The notes under the pieces are model-generated. The model made no database searches, was not told the DNA's origin, and worked only from the letters and a program-made list of their open reading frames with translations. Below, piece by piece: positions 50,811 to 61,872 of a stretch of 64,000 nucleotides of DNA. The stretch comes from Tissierellia bacterium. GTDB lineage: Bacteria > Bacillota > Clostridia > Tissierellales > Peptoniphilaceae. The position numbers and the translations under genes are program-made. The DNA lies in contig JAUNUQ010000009.1 in NCBI GenBank assembly GCA_030538075.1, forward strand, positions 1 to 64,000, in the 5' to 3' direction. Numbering within the stretch: the stretch's first letter is position 1; each line of letters begins with the position of its first letter.

Positions 50811-51938
50811 ATGGACATATTACAAGGGATAAAAGTTGTTGAATTGGGGAAATATGTTGCGACGCCGATTGCAGGGAGATTGTTATCAGAATGGGGTGCA
50901 CAAGTAACCAAGGTTGAAATAGGAAGTGGGGACCCTATGAGAAAAGTAGGAAAATTAGTTGGAATGCCCACTGAAGGTCCAAACAATCCCGCTTTTGATA
51001 TAATGAATGGATATAAGAAGATAATTAGTATTAATACCCGGACTGAAGAGGGCATACAAGAACTGCAGGATACTATTTTGGAAGCGGATATATTCATCAC
51101 AAATTATCGACAAAAAGCACTAGATGGACTCTTGATCGACTACGAAAGCATAAGAAAGATCAAACCAAGCATGGTATATGGGCAAGTGCTCGGATTTGGG
51201 AAGAAAGGAGCTGAATCAGACAAGCCAGCTTACGACTTTACTGCGTATTATGCACGAGGTGGTATCAGTGGAACATTACACGATAAGGATTCCCCGCCTT
51301 TAAATGCAGTACAGTCCTATGGAGATGTACAATCTGCAAATTATCTCCTCTCAGGAATACTAGGAGGATATATAAAAAAATTAAACACTGGTATAGGTAG
51401 TCATATTGCTGTTGGATTATATCATACAGCGCTCTTCAATATGGGTTATTTAATAGCGGCGTCTCAATTTGGATTTAAGTATCCAATTAGCAGATTTGAA
51501 AATCCTAGCCCCCTCCAAGGTAGTTATAGAACTAAAGACGATCGGTGGATCCAACTAGCAATAGCGCTTCATCAAGAGAGCTTTGATCATTTTTGTAATG
51601 TGGTCGGACATCCTGAACTAATAGCGAATGAAGAATTTAAATTATATGATCGGGTCTCTAACAATCCAAGTACATTTGTGAAAGCATTGGACAGGATATT
51701 CTTAGAAAGAGATGCAGATGAATGGATCGATTTATTTGAAGATGCAGACCTTCCTTGTGAGAAGTTAATGTACTGGGAAGAAATATTGAATGATGAACAA
51801 GCATTGGACAATAGATATATTGGGGAATACTACTATGGAGATAAATTGGTCAAGATGATACATAGTCCCGTCGTTTTTAATGAAAGAGTATGCAAGTTAC
51901 AGTCGAGCTTAAAAACTCAATGCGAGAGTAAAGGATAA
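50811..51938 (+). CDS. CaiB/BaiF family III CoA-transferase (second copy)
   Basis: A 375-residue paralogue of the gene at 46537, sharing VVELGKYVATPIAGRLLSEWG, PAYDFTAYYARGGISGTL (Asp142) and PLQGSYRTKDDRWIQLA. Stickland clusters usually have a single enzyme of this class. Two copies could serve different acids, such as a 2-hydroxy acid and its unsaturated product, or form a heteromer. It starts three bases after the dehydratase stop with GAGGTGAG. Confidence 0.9.
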   Translation: MDILQGIKVVELGKYVATPIAGRLLSEWGAQVTKVEIGSGDPMRKVGKLVGMPTEGPNNPAFDIMNGYKKIISINTRTEEGIQELQDTILEADIFITNYRQKALDGLLIDYESIRKIKPSMVYGQVLGFGKKGAESDKPAYDFTAYYARGGISGTLHDKDSPPLNAVQSYGDVQSANYLLSGILGGYIKKLNTGIGSHIAVGLYHTALFNMGYLIAASQFGFKYPISRFENPSPLQGSYRTKDDRWIQLAIALHQESFDHFCNVVGHPELIANEEFKLYDRVSNNPSTFVKALDRIFLERDADEWIDLFEDADLPCEKLMYWEEILNDEQALDNRYIGEYYYGDKLVKMIHSPVVFNERVCKLQSSLKTQCESKG

Positions 51939-51947
51939 GGAAAAGTG

Positions 51948-53075
51948 ATGAATTATAAACTGGAGCTTATACGTGACTCAGTGAGAAATTTTGCAGAGCA
52001 GGAGATCAGACCATACACAAGAGAGATCGATGAGGGGAGATTCTATCCTGACAAGCTACTGAAGATGATGGCTGATCAGCAACTAATGGGTGTGACGATT
52101 CCAAGGGAATACGGAGGAGCTGGCCTAGGTTTTCAGGAGCTATCCGTTGTTTTAGAAGAGATAGCTAGAGTATGCGCATCTTCCACTATGCATATCACCA
52201 GCTCAAATACTCTAGTTGGACAAGTATTCTTAGAGTTTGCAACAGAAGAGCAAAAAAAACAATATCTTGTGCCACTCGCAAAAGGAGAAGTTACAGCTAC
52301 TTTTGCTCTCTCAGAACCTGAGGCCGGTTCTGACGCTCTTGCAATGTCTACGAAAGCAGAGGAAGACGGTGATAACTATATCTTAAATGGGAGAAAAACA
52401 TTTATCACCAATGCACTGGAATCGGAATTCATAGTGGTTTTTGCCGTTACCAACAGCACGAATATTGCAAGAGGCACCACTGCTTTTATAGTAGATCGAA
52501 ATACAGAGGGTATGATTATCGGTAAGCCCGAAAATAAGATGGGGATGAATGGTTCCAACACCAGTGATGTCCTGTTGAGAAATGTGGTCATTAATAAGAA
52601 TCAAGTACTTGGAAGAATCGGATCCGGATTTAAAATGGCTATGAAAAGTCTTGATATGGGAAGAATTGGTGTTGCCGCCCAGGCTGTGGGAATAGGACAA
52701 TCCGCAGTCGATGAAGCCGTTCAGTTTACGAAAAAAAGAGTTCAATTTGGGCGGTCAATCTCTTCGATGCAGGGCGTGCGTTTTATGTTAGCGGATATGC
52801 AGACAAGACTAAGTGTTGCTCGAGCAATGGTTGAGAAAGTAGCTAGAAAAATTGATGAAAAAGAGAAGATCGGAGCAGAGGCTTCGATAGCAAAGTATTA
52901 CGCCACAGAAACATGTGTAAAAATTGCGGGTGATGCACTTCAGTTGCATGGAGGCTATGGATATACTAAAGACTACGCAATAGAGAGGATTTTTAGGGAT
53001 TCAAGAGTTACTACCATTTATGAAGGCACAAGTCAAATTCAACAGATTCTCATCGCCCGAGATTTGTTAGATTAG
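51948..53075 (+). CDS. Acyl-CoA dehydrogenase (AcdB/enoyl-CoA reductase type)
   Basis: A 375-residue flavoprotein: VTIPREYGGAGLGFQELSVVLEE, FALSEPEAGSDALAM, MGMNGSNTSDV, LQLHGGYGYTKDY and the catalytic Glu359 in YEGTSQIQ. In reductive Stickland pathways it works with Etf to reduce the enoyl-CoA to the saturated acyl-CoA, possibly with electron bifurcation. A GTG one codon earlier is in frame; ATG is preferred. EtfB follows ten bases after the stop. Confidence 0.95.
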   Translation: MNYKLELIRDSVRNFAEQEIRPYTREIDEGRFYPDKLLKMMADQQLMGVTIPREYGGAGLGFQELSVVLEEIARVCASSTMHITSSNTLVGQVFLEFATEEQKKQYLVPLAKGEVTATFALSEPEAGSDALAMSTKAEEDGDNYILNGRKTFITNALESEFIVVFAVTNSTNIARGTTAFIVDRNTEGMIIGKPENKMGMNGSNTSDVLLRNVVINKNQVLGRIGSGFKMAMKSLDMGRIGVAAQAVGIGQSAVDEAVQFTKKRVQFGRSISSMQGVRFMLADMQTRLSVARAMVEKVARKIDEKEKIGAEASIAKYYATETCVKIAGDALQLHGGYGYTKDYAIERIFRDSRVTTIYEGTSQIQQILIARDLLD

Positions 53076-53084
53076 GAGTAGAAG

Positions 53085-53855
53085 ATGAAAATAAAAATAC
53101 TGATTAAGATTGTCCCGGCTACACAATGCATACAGATTGACAGAGTGACTGGTAATCTACTTCGCGAAACTACTGATTCTAAACTGAACCCTAGTGATGA
53201 AAAAGCCCTGGAGATAGCGCGAAACTATACCTATCATAATCCGGACACAAGTATTGAATGTATTAGCATGTCAGCTAGATATCTTGAAAAATTACACCGA
53301 CAAATCTTGGCTTTAGGCGCAGATAAGGTCACAGTGTTGACAGATGATGCTTTCATAGGTAGCGATGCTTGGGCTACATCGAATGTACTATACACATATT
53401 TAAAACATGAAAATGAATGGGATCTTCTCCTGGTTGGTGAACAATCCATAGATGGAAGTACCGGACAAATACCAATCAGATTATCAGAACGATTACAAAT
53501 CCCGTTAGTATTCGATGTAATTGGGATAAATCGCGTTGACAATCAAACGATCGTTGTCTCTTCGGATAAAAAGGGTGAAAAGCGATTTCTGTTAAAAGGT
53601 AGAGCTATTCTCGTTGTATCGAGCGAAACGATCATCCCCTATTATCCAAGTCTAACAGACTTGTCAGACGCTGGAATCTCAGGGTCCGTAAATTATTTAG
53701 ATAAAATAGATCTGGGACTTAGCAATCAAGATATTGGCCATGAGAATTCAAAAACTAAAGTCATAAATACCTATATCAAAGAATGTAAGAAGCAATGTAT
53801 GTTATTGAAGAATATTGATGATTATCAGAAATTACTAAGTAAATTGAAAGGATAG
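53085..53855 (+). CDS. etfB: Electron transfer flavoprotein beta subunit
   Basis: A 256-residue EtfB: LNPSDEKALEIA, ALGADKVTVLTDDAFIGSDAWAT, LLLVGEQSIDGSTGQIPIRLSERL. The fold binds AMP or, in bifurcating forms, a second FAD. It serves the adjacent dehydrogenase. The C-terminal part, about residues 180-256, is less typical than the core. GGAG precedes the ATG. Confidence 0.93.
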   Translation: MKIKILIKIVPATQCIQIDRVTGNLLRETTDSKLNPSDEKALEIARNYTYHNPDTSIECISMSARYLEKLHRQILALGADKVTVLTDDAFIGSDAWATSNVLYTYLKHENEWDLLLVGEQSIDGSTGQIPIRLSERLQIPLVFDVIGINRVDNQTIVVSSDKKGEKRFLLKGRAILVVSSETIIPYYPSLTDLSDAGISGSVNYLDKIDLGLSNQDIGHENSKTKVINTYIKECKKQCMLLKNIDDYQKLLSKLKG

Positions 53856-53859
53856 AGAA

Positions 53860-54801
53860 ATGTTAGAATCTACAAAGACTCTGGTCATTAGCTCCATGTC
53901 CGATACTGTGGTCGGTCTAGAAGACTTAATATCGGAGATCTCCGATATTATGAAAGACAATCTCGAAAACACATATATAGTCATTAGGGAGGATAAGCTG
54001 GATTTATGTAAATGGGTTGAGAAAAAAGGGCTAAAAGTGATATTGGTGGAACAACCAAATTTTTCTATCGAATATATCGATACACTTTATGAAACTATCA
54101 AAGAGGAAGATTTTTCTTATATGGTAGCGAACAGCAATCGAGAAAATAATGAAATAATTACTAGATTAGCAACGAGATTCGATGCCGGCGTAATAAATGA
54201 TGTAAGAAGCTGCGAAATAATAGATCATGGAATTCATTGTGAAAAACCGGCTTTTGGAGAAGGCTTACACTGTGAGTGTGTTTTCAATGCATCACATAAA
54301 TATTTTATTACGTTCAAGACGAATAGTGAAAAAAAAATCCGAGAAGGCTCCTCTTTGATTAAACGGATTAAGTCGAAGAAGAGGCAAATATATATGGAAG
54401 GACTTTCCCTTCTGTCTGAAGAACCGAGAATACCAACAGATTTGCCGCAGCTCGAAAGTGCTGAAATCGTCGTCTGCATTGGGAATGGCATAAAAGACAA
54501 GATAGAGTTTGGACTTGCAGTAGAGTATGCTAAGAGTATCGACGCAGCCATAGGATGTACTAGACCGATTGTTGAAAGAGGCTTCATGTCAAAAGAGTAC
54601 CAAATTGGACAATCCGGTATCCTGGTCAAGCCTAAAGTATATATCGGCTTAGGGATATCAGGTGCAACACAGCACATTGTCGGTTGTACAAGCCCGGTAA
54701 TGATTGCGATCAATAACGATCAAAAAGCGAGGATATTTGATATTGCTGATTATGGTCTTATTATGTCTATTCGTGATTTCTTAGATCAAGTGCTAAATTA
54801 A
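53860..54801 (+). CDS. etfA: Electron transfer flavoprotein alpha subunit
   Basis: A 313-residue EtfA with the C-terminal FAD domain: CTRPIVERGFMSKEYQIGQSG, KVYIGLGISGATQHIVG, MIAINNDQKARIFDIADYGLI. No N-terminal ferredoxin domain is fused. It completes the operon; the next gene lies 208 bases on and has its own regulatory region. No T-rich hairpin is obvious after the stop. Confidence 0.94.
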   Translation: MLESTKTLVISSMSDTVVGLEDLISEISDIMKDNLENTYIVIREDKLDLCKWVEKKGLKVILVEQPNFSIEYIDTLYETIKEEDFSYMVANSNRENNEIITRLATRFDAGVINDVRSCEIIDHGIHCEKPAFGEGLHCECVFNASHKYFITFKTNSEKKIREGSSLIKRIKSKKRQIYMEGLSLLSEEPRIPTDLPQLESAEIVVCIGNGIKDKIEFGLAVEYAKSIDAAIGCTRPIVERGFMSKEYQIGQSGILVKPKVYIGLGISGATQHIVGCTSPVMIAINNDQKARIFDIADYGLIMSIRDFLDQVLN

Positions 54802-54970
54802 CGAAATCTCCTCAGAGTTCCATAACAATTTTTAAACGGATCATCTAAGTGCGATTAAACGCAAAGGCAATTTGCAAATTATGATATAATTGTTTGAAGA
54901 TTACGAATGATCACTGTATCGTGCAAAAACAGATTTTCAGATTGCCTACCTGTCGATAGCAGGGGTGTGT

Positions 54971-54987
54971 ACGTTTAAAAACGTTAA
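54971..54987 (+). promoter_or_regulatory. TTAACGTTT-type site before the BTAD regulator
   Basis: TAAAAACGTTAA (54976-54987) holds, on the minus strand, the same TTAACGTTT found twice before the urocanase operon, and ACGTTTA (54971-54977) forms a partial second arm. It lies 22-38 bases before the start codon, suggesting autoregulation. A TATAAT is at 54885-54890, with no good -35. Confidence 0.45.
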
Positions 54988-55009
54988 TTTAATATTGGTG
55001 GAGTGAATA

Positions 55010-57727
55010 ATGGAAATTACTATTAACTTTTTTGGTAAGCCAAAACTTTTTATCAATGAAACAGAAATAATCATTTCTAGCGAAAAGATGAAGGCTGTAC
55101 TTTTCTATATCTTGTATAAAGGGAGCGTTTCAAGAGATGAACTGATCCATGTATTCTGGTCAGAGTTTCCCGAGGATAACGCAAGGTCAAACTTGCGCAA
55201 TGCATTGTCAAGGTTACGAAGTGCACTGGACCTCGACTTGATTACCACTCCAAATAATAGATCGGTAGTCGTAAATAATGATTTTCTATTCCGACGAGAT
55301 ATTGACACACTAACAGATTATAGAAGTACTCAGATTCTGGAGTTTCAATCATATATTTTTTTAGAAGAGTTAGATCCTATTAATACTGAGGAATTCGTTT
55401 TCTTTAAAGAAACGGTACAGTCTACTTACGAAGAAATTATTATTAACAATCTAGAAAGACAGCAGGACCGCGAGTTAACGATTAGTGAAGATTCTAGAAC
55501 TATTGAAATCGCAGAGAAAATTCTAATGCTAGACCCATATAATGAAAAAGCATATAGAAATATTATGATCTACCATGCAGAGCAAGGAAATTATCACAAG
55601 GCACTGTTTGAGTTTAAAAAGCTCCAACAAATATTAAATGATGATTTGGGTATAGAGCCAGAAGCAGAGACGAAACGAATATTGGAGAGTCTATCGGCAA
55701 TACATGGATTACAGGATGAAGGGCAAAACGAAGAGAGAATATTTCGAAATGGATTTATCACAACCTTACTCACTGAATATGATAACTATCGTAAAGGTGA
55801 CGAATATAATGCGATAGTTTTCTATGGTGATTTTGGAACGGGCAAAAGTACCCTAATCAACAGATTCTCCGACTTGATAAAGAGCCAATGCGTTGTCAAA
55901 AAGATGGATCTAGACTCTAATGATTTGTTAGAGGTGATGTTAGAGATTGCTTTGATGAAAGATTTAGAACTTGAGTCTAGTAGAGAAAGACTAATCATAA
56001 TCGAAAATCTTCAAACCCTCAGAATACAAGAAATGGAAGAAATGCTTTCAGAAATTCGTAAGATGAATTCTTTCATCGTATTCGAATACAATAATACAGT
56101 TGCAATAGATTTTGAAGGATTTCGAGTATTACAATGCTCTAAAGGTGTAAGGCTGATTGAAGTAGGATGTTTAACGGATACTGAATTCATAGAGATATTT
56201 CAATCTCCCATAAAAAACAATGAAAAACTTGAGTATAAGAAAAGCGACCTGGACGAGCTCTATATGTGCACTTGCGGTAATTTTTTGCTTGCAAAATCGG
56301 CAGGGATGCATTCAACCGTTGAGAAAAATACTAAGCAAAGAATAGAACGAGTGATGAATCAGTTGTTATTCCTATTAAATGATACAGAGAAATTTGTTTT
56401 GTCTATGATAGCATGTTCATACGGTGGCGTTGGATTTGATATTTTTATCCAAAAATATGAACTAAAACTAGACGCTTTGGCAAACATTGTAGACAAATTA
56501 TCGAATCGTGGATTGGTTGTCGTCCATGATAACAATAAACTTCCAATAATTGATTTAAAGTATCCTATTCTTCGACCTGCCTTTATGAAATTCTTCTATC
56601 CAGGAGTATCCACGAAATTTACATATGAAATTTTGAACTATTTAGATATTGACGATAAACAAACTAGATCAATAAAGTATTATGATCGGATGATTGAAAT
56701 GTCAGAGTATTGTGGCTCTGAATTCGAATTCATTAAGTACAATATCAAGAAGCTCAGATATGTGCTTGACTTTGTAGATGATTTTTATCCAAATATTAGA
56801 TATTATCGAGATGTTTCTAATCTAGAATATGTAAATAAGAAAGATATTTATAAAACATTTGATGACCTTTATGAACGTATCGATAACACAAGAAGTATTA
56901 GCAAAGCTAAGCTGATAGGACTTTCAGCGGAGCTATACTACTTAAATGGAAGATCATTTATTCGAGACGGCTATAATGATCAGGGTCAATACTTTATTGA
57001 TAAGAGCATATTGTTAATGCGTGACTTTGAACCTGCGTTTGTAGATAACTTTCTTTATATGCAGTGTATGTTGGAAAAGGTGTATTTAGGTCTTAGGATG
57101 GAAGATGCGGACCTTATGGATTTGTATCTATCTAGGATAAAAAATGAAAACTTCTTAGAATGCTACCCAGATTATAAACCCGTAATTACACGACTTGAAG
57201 GTTACAAATATTTCACACGAAAACTGTATTCTGAATCCATAAAGAAATACGAAGAGTCAATTGAAAGATATAAATTTGGAATGGATGCAAACAACAACAT
57301 ATTCGGAATAGCAGCGAATCATAATTATTTAGCAATGTGTTATTCTGCAATGTCTTCTTTTGACAAATCTTACCAACATCACGATACTGCAATTAATTTA
57401 TGCAAGAGCGTTGGATTGGAAAAACCTTTTGGAGAATTCTATAAGGAATATGCATATACGGCTTTTCTATGTGAAGAATACTTAATGGTCAGAGAACTCT
57501 GTAATATAAGCAAGATATACTATAATAAATACGGCCTGCATTGGGAGAGATCGGTTGTGGATAATTTGTTGTCCTTAGTAAACCTGAAGGAGGGGAATTA
57601 CCCCGATGCATTGAAAAATCATCATATTGCGGAGGCGTATTCGATAAAAAGCCCAACGAAAAAAGAAATCACGATTCACGCTCTAGTCGAAGAAGGCCTT
57701 AAAGCCTATAAGAATAATCGCACATAA
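55010..57727 (+). CDS. Large BTAD/AAA transcriptional regulator (SARP/LuxR-like)
   Basis: A 905-residue protein. An OmpR-type winged helix (about 1-95; SRDELIHVFWSEFPEDNARSNLR is absent of gaps typical of BTAD regulators), a BTAD helical domain (about 100-235; AEKILMLDPYNEKAYRNIM, EPEAET), a P-loop ATPase domain (Walker A GDFGTGKST near 273-281) and a C-terminal TPR-like half (about 560-905). It likely activates the preceding operon in response to a metabolite. The position, the shared repeats and the matching A+T-rich composition support this; it is inference. GGTGGAG precedes the ATG. Confidence 0.85.
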   Translation: MEITINFFGKPKLFINETEIIISSEKMKAVLFYILYKGSVSRDELIHVFWSEFPEDNARSNLRNALSRLRSALDLDLITTPNNRSVVVNNDFLFRRDIDTLTDYRSTQILEFQSYIFLEELDPINTEEFVFFKETVQSTYEEIIINNLERQQDRELTISEDSRTIEIAEKILMLDPYNEKAYRNIMIYHAEQGNYHKALFEFKKLQQILNDDLGIEPEAETKRILESLSAIHGLQDEGQNEERIFRNGFITTLLTEYDNYRKGDEYNAIVFYGDFGTGKSTLINRFSDLIKSQCVVKKMDLDSNDLLEVMLEIALMKDLELESSRERLIIIENLQTLRIQEMEEMLSEIRKMNSFIVFEYNNTVAIDFEGFRVLQCSKGVRLIEVGCLTDTEFIEIFQSPIKNNEKLEYKKSDLDELYMCTCGNFLLAKSAGMHSTVEKNTKQRIERVMNQLLFLLNDTEKFVLSMIACSYGGVGFDIFIQKYELKLDALANIVDKLSNRGLVVVHDNNKLPIIDLKYPILRPAFMKFFYPGVSTKFTYEILNYLDIDDKQTRSIKYYDRMIEMSEYCGSEFEFIKYNIKKLRYVLDFVDDFYPNIRYYRDVSNLEYVNKKDIYKTFDDLYERIDNTRSISKAKLIGLSAELYYLNGRSFIRDGYNDQGQYFIDKSILLMRDFEPAFVDNFLYMQCMLEKVYLGLRMEDADLMDLYLSRIKNENFLECYPDYKPVITRLEGYKYFTRKLYSESIKKYEESIERYKFGMDANNNIFGIAANHNYLAMCYSAMSSFDKSYQHHDTAINLCKSVGLEKPFGEFYKEYAYTAFLCEEYLMVRELCNISKIYYNKYGLHWERSVVDNLLSLVNLKEGNYPDALKNHHIAEAYSIKSPTKKEITIHALVEEGLKAYKNNRT

Positions 57728-57804
57728 TGATCACGAAAGGATGTATTTTCTATTAGCAAGTACAGTTTGACCAATCAGTAGTCTGGCTTTATCCAAACGC
57801 ACAA

Positions 57805-57850
57805 AAAAGCACTGGAATCATATGGGTTCGCCATATGTTCTAGTGCTTTT
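57805..57850. terminator. Bidirectional terminator
   Basis: AAAAGCACT (57805-57813 region) with AGTGCTTTT (57842-57850), and inner CATATGG with CCATATG, around a GTTCG loop. It separates the regulator from the converging amidohydrolase gene. Confidence 0.85.
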
Positions 57851-57942
57851 GATTATGAGATCGTTCTATAATCTTATTTATTGATTCTAGTATGACGATT
57901 CATTAAAATCCAGCGCCAATAAACAAGTTCCATTTCCAGAAA

Positions 57943-59562
57943 CTATCTGCCTTCTTCCAATGACCAAGGTCCGGGATACCATTCAGGTTCTTTATAGTAC
58001 TGCTCCATTAACGGTCGGTACTTCTCCATGACCTCTTTGTTTAAGCCTAGTGGTGGCTTGATGCCTTGTACTCTGGATTCGTATGGTCTTTCGGCCTTCA
58101 ATTCATTGAACTCTGCCCATGCCGCGTCAACCAGTTTTTGATCTGTCAGGAAGTCTAGGGCTGTCGCAGCCATTACTTTAGCGCCAGCAATAATCCCTTT
58201 GTGTGCAATCGTTGATCCGGTACCTGCCACAGAGGTCCAGTGATGGCTGTCCCCAGGGCCGTTAGAGGGGAAACTCAAACTGGCTGTCGGTCTGTACAAA
58301 GATGCACTTCCCATGTCTGAGGATGCACCTCCGACGAATGTAGCAGGTGGTCCAGTTGGTGCATCATTGATCTCAGTGCGCAAACCGGTTTCGGGTTTAC
58401 CCAATTCTTTTTGGATCGCTTTTGCGAATAATTGTTCTTCTTCACTCCACTCTGGCATTCCGACCTCTTTGATATTCTTATACATGGCCTCTGCGATCAC
58501 TTTATTTCCGTACCTTTGGTGGATACCTGCCAACATCTGGACATCATAAGTAGTTCCGGTCGCGATAGCAGATCCCTCTGCACATTTTAATACTCTATCC
58601 AACATATCATCGATTCGATCATCGTGTTCTCGGATAAAATACCAGATAGTCGCTTTGTCGGGCATGACATTCGGCGCTTCGCCACCATCGATGACAGCGT
58701 AGTGCATTCGATGCGTATACATAAGATGTTCTCGCAACAGATTTGTTGCATGCATCATCAACTCTACAGGCTTTAGCGCACTGGTACCAGTCCAAGGTGA
58801 AGCGGCATGTCCGGTTTTGCCCTTAAAAGTTACTAGGAACGAATAAAGTGCTGTTCCCGTTCCCACTTTACCACTCCAGCTAGTGCCAAAGGAACCACCA
58901 CCATGATTATCGATGATGATGTCGACATCATCAAATAGGCCAGCATCAATAAAGAAAGGACGGGGAACCAAAGACTCCTCTGCTGGGCTTCCATAATAAC
59001 GCACCGTCCCATTGATATTAAACTTGTCCATCGCCTTCTTTACTGCAATCGTAGCGGCAGCACCTGCAGTAGCCATGGTGTTATGGGTACATCCATGCCC
59101 GGGGCCACCTTCTACTACAGGATTACGGGTGCTGTCAGAGGCCTCTTGGGAGATGAGGGGCAATGCATCAAATTCACCCATGATCGCGATAACTGGACCA
59201 TCACTCCCCTTTTTATATGTAGCGAGCAGTGCGGTGGGCATATCTGCTACGCCTCTATCTATTTCGAAACCCTCCTGCTCCATTACATATTGTATCAAAT
59301 CGGCAGTATTATACTCTTCTAGTCCTAATTCCGCATAGGACCATATTGCATCACTGATTTCAGAAAAATACTTTTCAGTCTCTTTCTCATTCAGCCAGTC
59401 GTATACAAATTTCTTTAACTGTACAGTAGCATTCGCATTTGGAGCATTCGCTTGTCCAGAAGCATTTTTATTGGGTGTTGCATAAACGGTAGCAAATGTA
59501 GAAAGCAATAAAACGACCACAAGTATGAAGCTAATTATCTGTTTCTTTTTTCCTTTAAACAT
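57943..59562 (-). CDS. Exported M20-family amidohydrolase (AbgB-like)
   Basis: A 539-residue zinc amidohydrolase with a signal peptide (about 1-28). Motifs: MGEFDALPLISQ, GPGHGCTHNTMATAGAA (metal-binding His/Cys), YYGSPAEESLV (catalytic and metal Glu), NVMPDKATIWYFIRE, and SSDMGSASLYRP, resembling the B subunit of aminobenzoyl-glutamate hydrolase. It probably removes acyl or amide groups from amino acid conjugates outside the cell. AGGAGG precedes the ATG. Its base composition is closer to the left flank than to the island. Unusual is the export of a normally cytosolic family. Confidence 0.88.
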   Translation of the reverse strand: MFKGKKKQIISFILVVVLLLSTFATVYATPNKNASGQANAPNANATVQLKKFVYDWLNEKETEKYFSEISDAIWSYAELGLEEYNTADLIQYVMEQEGFEIDRGVADMPTALLATYKKGSDGPVIAIMGEFDALPLISQEASDSTRNPVVEGGPGHGCTHNTMATAGAAATIAVKKAMDKFNINGTVRYYGSPAEESLVPRPFFIDAGLFDDVDIIIDNHGGGSFGTSWSGKVGTGTALYSFLVTFKGKTGHAASPWTGTSALKPVELMMHATNLLREHLMYTHRMHYAVIDGGEAPNVMPDKATIWYFIREHDDRIDDMLDRVLKCAEGSAIATGTTYDVQMLAGIHQRYGNKVIAEAMYKNIKEVGMPEWSEEEQLFAKAIQKELGKPETGLRTEINDAPTGPPATFVGGASSDMGSASLYRPTASLSFPSNGPGDSHHWTSVAGTGSTIAHKGIIAGAKVMAATALDFLTDQKLVDAAWAEFNELKAERPYESRVQGIKPPLGLNKEVMEKYRPLMEQYYKEPEWYPGPWSLEEGR

Positions 59563-59622
59563 TTTAATCCTCCTCTCAAAATGTGACTCATTGTGTGCTA
59601 CATGACCGAATTGCCTAAGGAC

Positions 59623-59719
59623 TAAACGATTACCAATGGTCTCACCTCCATCCTAAAAGAATAGCTTGATTCCAACTTGACTTACCACATACCAGAGCAA
59701 GTAAACGATTGCATATGGT
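59623..59719 (-). repeat. Two 18-base direct repeats in the amidohydrolase leader
   Basis: TAAACGATTACCAATGGT (59623-59640) and TAAACGATTGCATATGGT (59702-59719) match at 15 of 18 bases, 79 bases apart. They may be operators for an unknown regulator. Confidence 0.55.
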
Positions 59720-60233
59720 TGCTGTGCTCCATCACGACTTATTAAAATTAGGTTAACATTCTCCAACTCTATTGTCAAGATTATTGGATTATTAAATATT
59801 ACAATATACAGAATAGAAAACAAGTTGGATGTTATATTATCATTATTCTGAAATTAGTGGATTTTTGCTGTTATCCAGACGCGATAATTTGTTCGCAGTA
59901 CCAAATAGATTGAAATCATCTTATCGAAATTACATCACTTTTCAATTTCTGCATAATGCGTATACATGCCACCCCATTGATGAGAACTGTGAGAACAGGT
60001 CACAAGTTCTTTGAAAAAATCTATATGACAGATGGTAAAATTACCGAAGACACACAAGTCCAGGTTCCCTTGACTGTAATGAGAAAGTGTAATGGAGTAG
60101 AATTTTTGCGGTGTGCTTTTATTCGCTTACTTTGTTGATAATGAGATAGTCTACCTAGGTTTCTAGATACTATCGCAGAGATGTTTAACTTCAAAATATA
60201 AAAGCACTATAGTAAATAGGATAATATTGTTAA

Positions 60234-61712
<1,479 letters not shown>

Positions 61713-61739
61713 GAGAGAGTCGTTATTATGAAATGGATG

Positions 61740-61781
61740 ACCGAAGGGAGACCTCTATGGAGAGATCCCCTTCGGTTTTTA
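61740..61781 (+). terminator. Terminator after tyrosine phenol-lyase
   Basis: ACCGAAGGG (61740-61748) pairs with CCCTTCGGT (61768-61776), with an inner CTCT/AGAG, followed by TTTT. Confidence 0.88.
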
Positions 61782-61872
61782 AATGTACTTATATTTTATA
61801 AATTCCTTACTAAAATATGATAATCTAAATCTAAAAGCACGGCGATGCTGCTGTCTAAAGGGAGAAGAAATC

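Noticed and set aside
46537..51938. The two CoA-transferases as carnitine (CaiB) or bile acid (BaiF) genes
   Set aside because: The order with activator, dehydratase, dehydrogenase and Etf fits Stickland pathways; no carnitine or bile acid genes are near.
59829..60138. Two overlapping frames of about 60 codons before tyrosine phenol-lyase
   Set aside because: No recognised domain, poor start sites, and the frames overlap; could be decayed coding DNA but nothing supports it.
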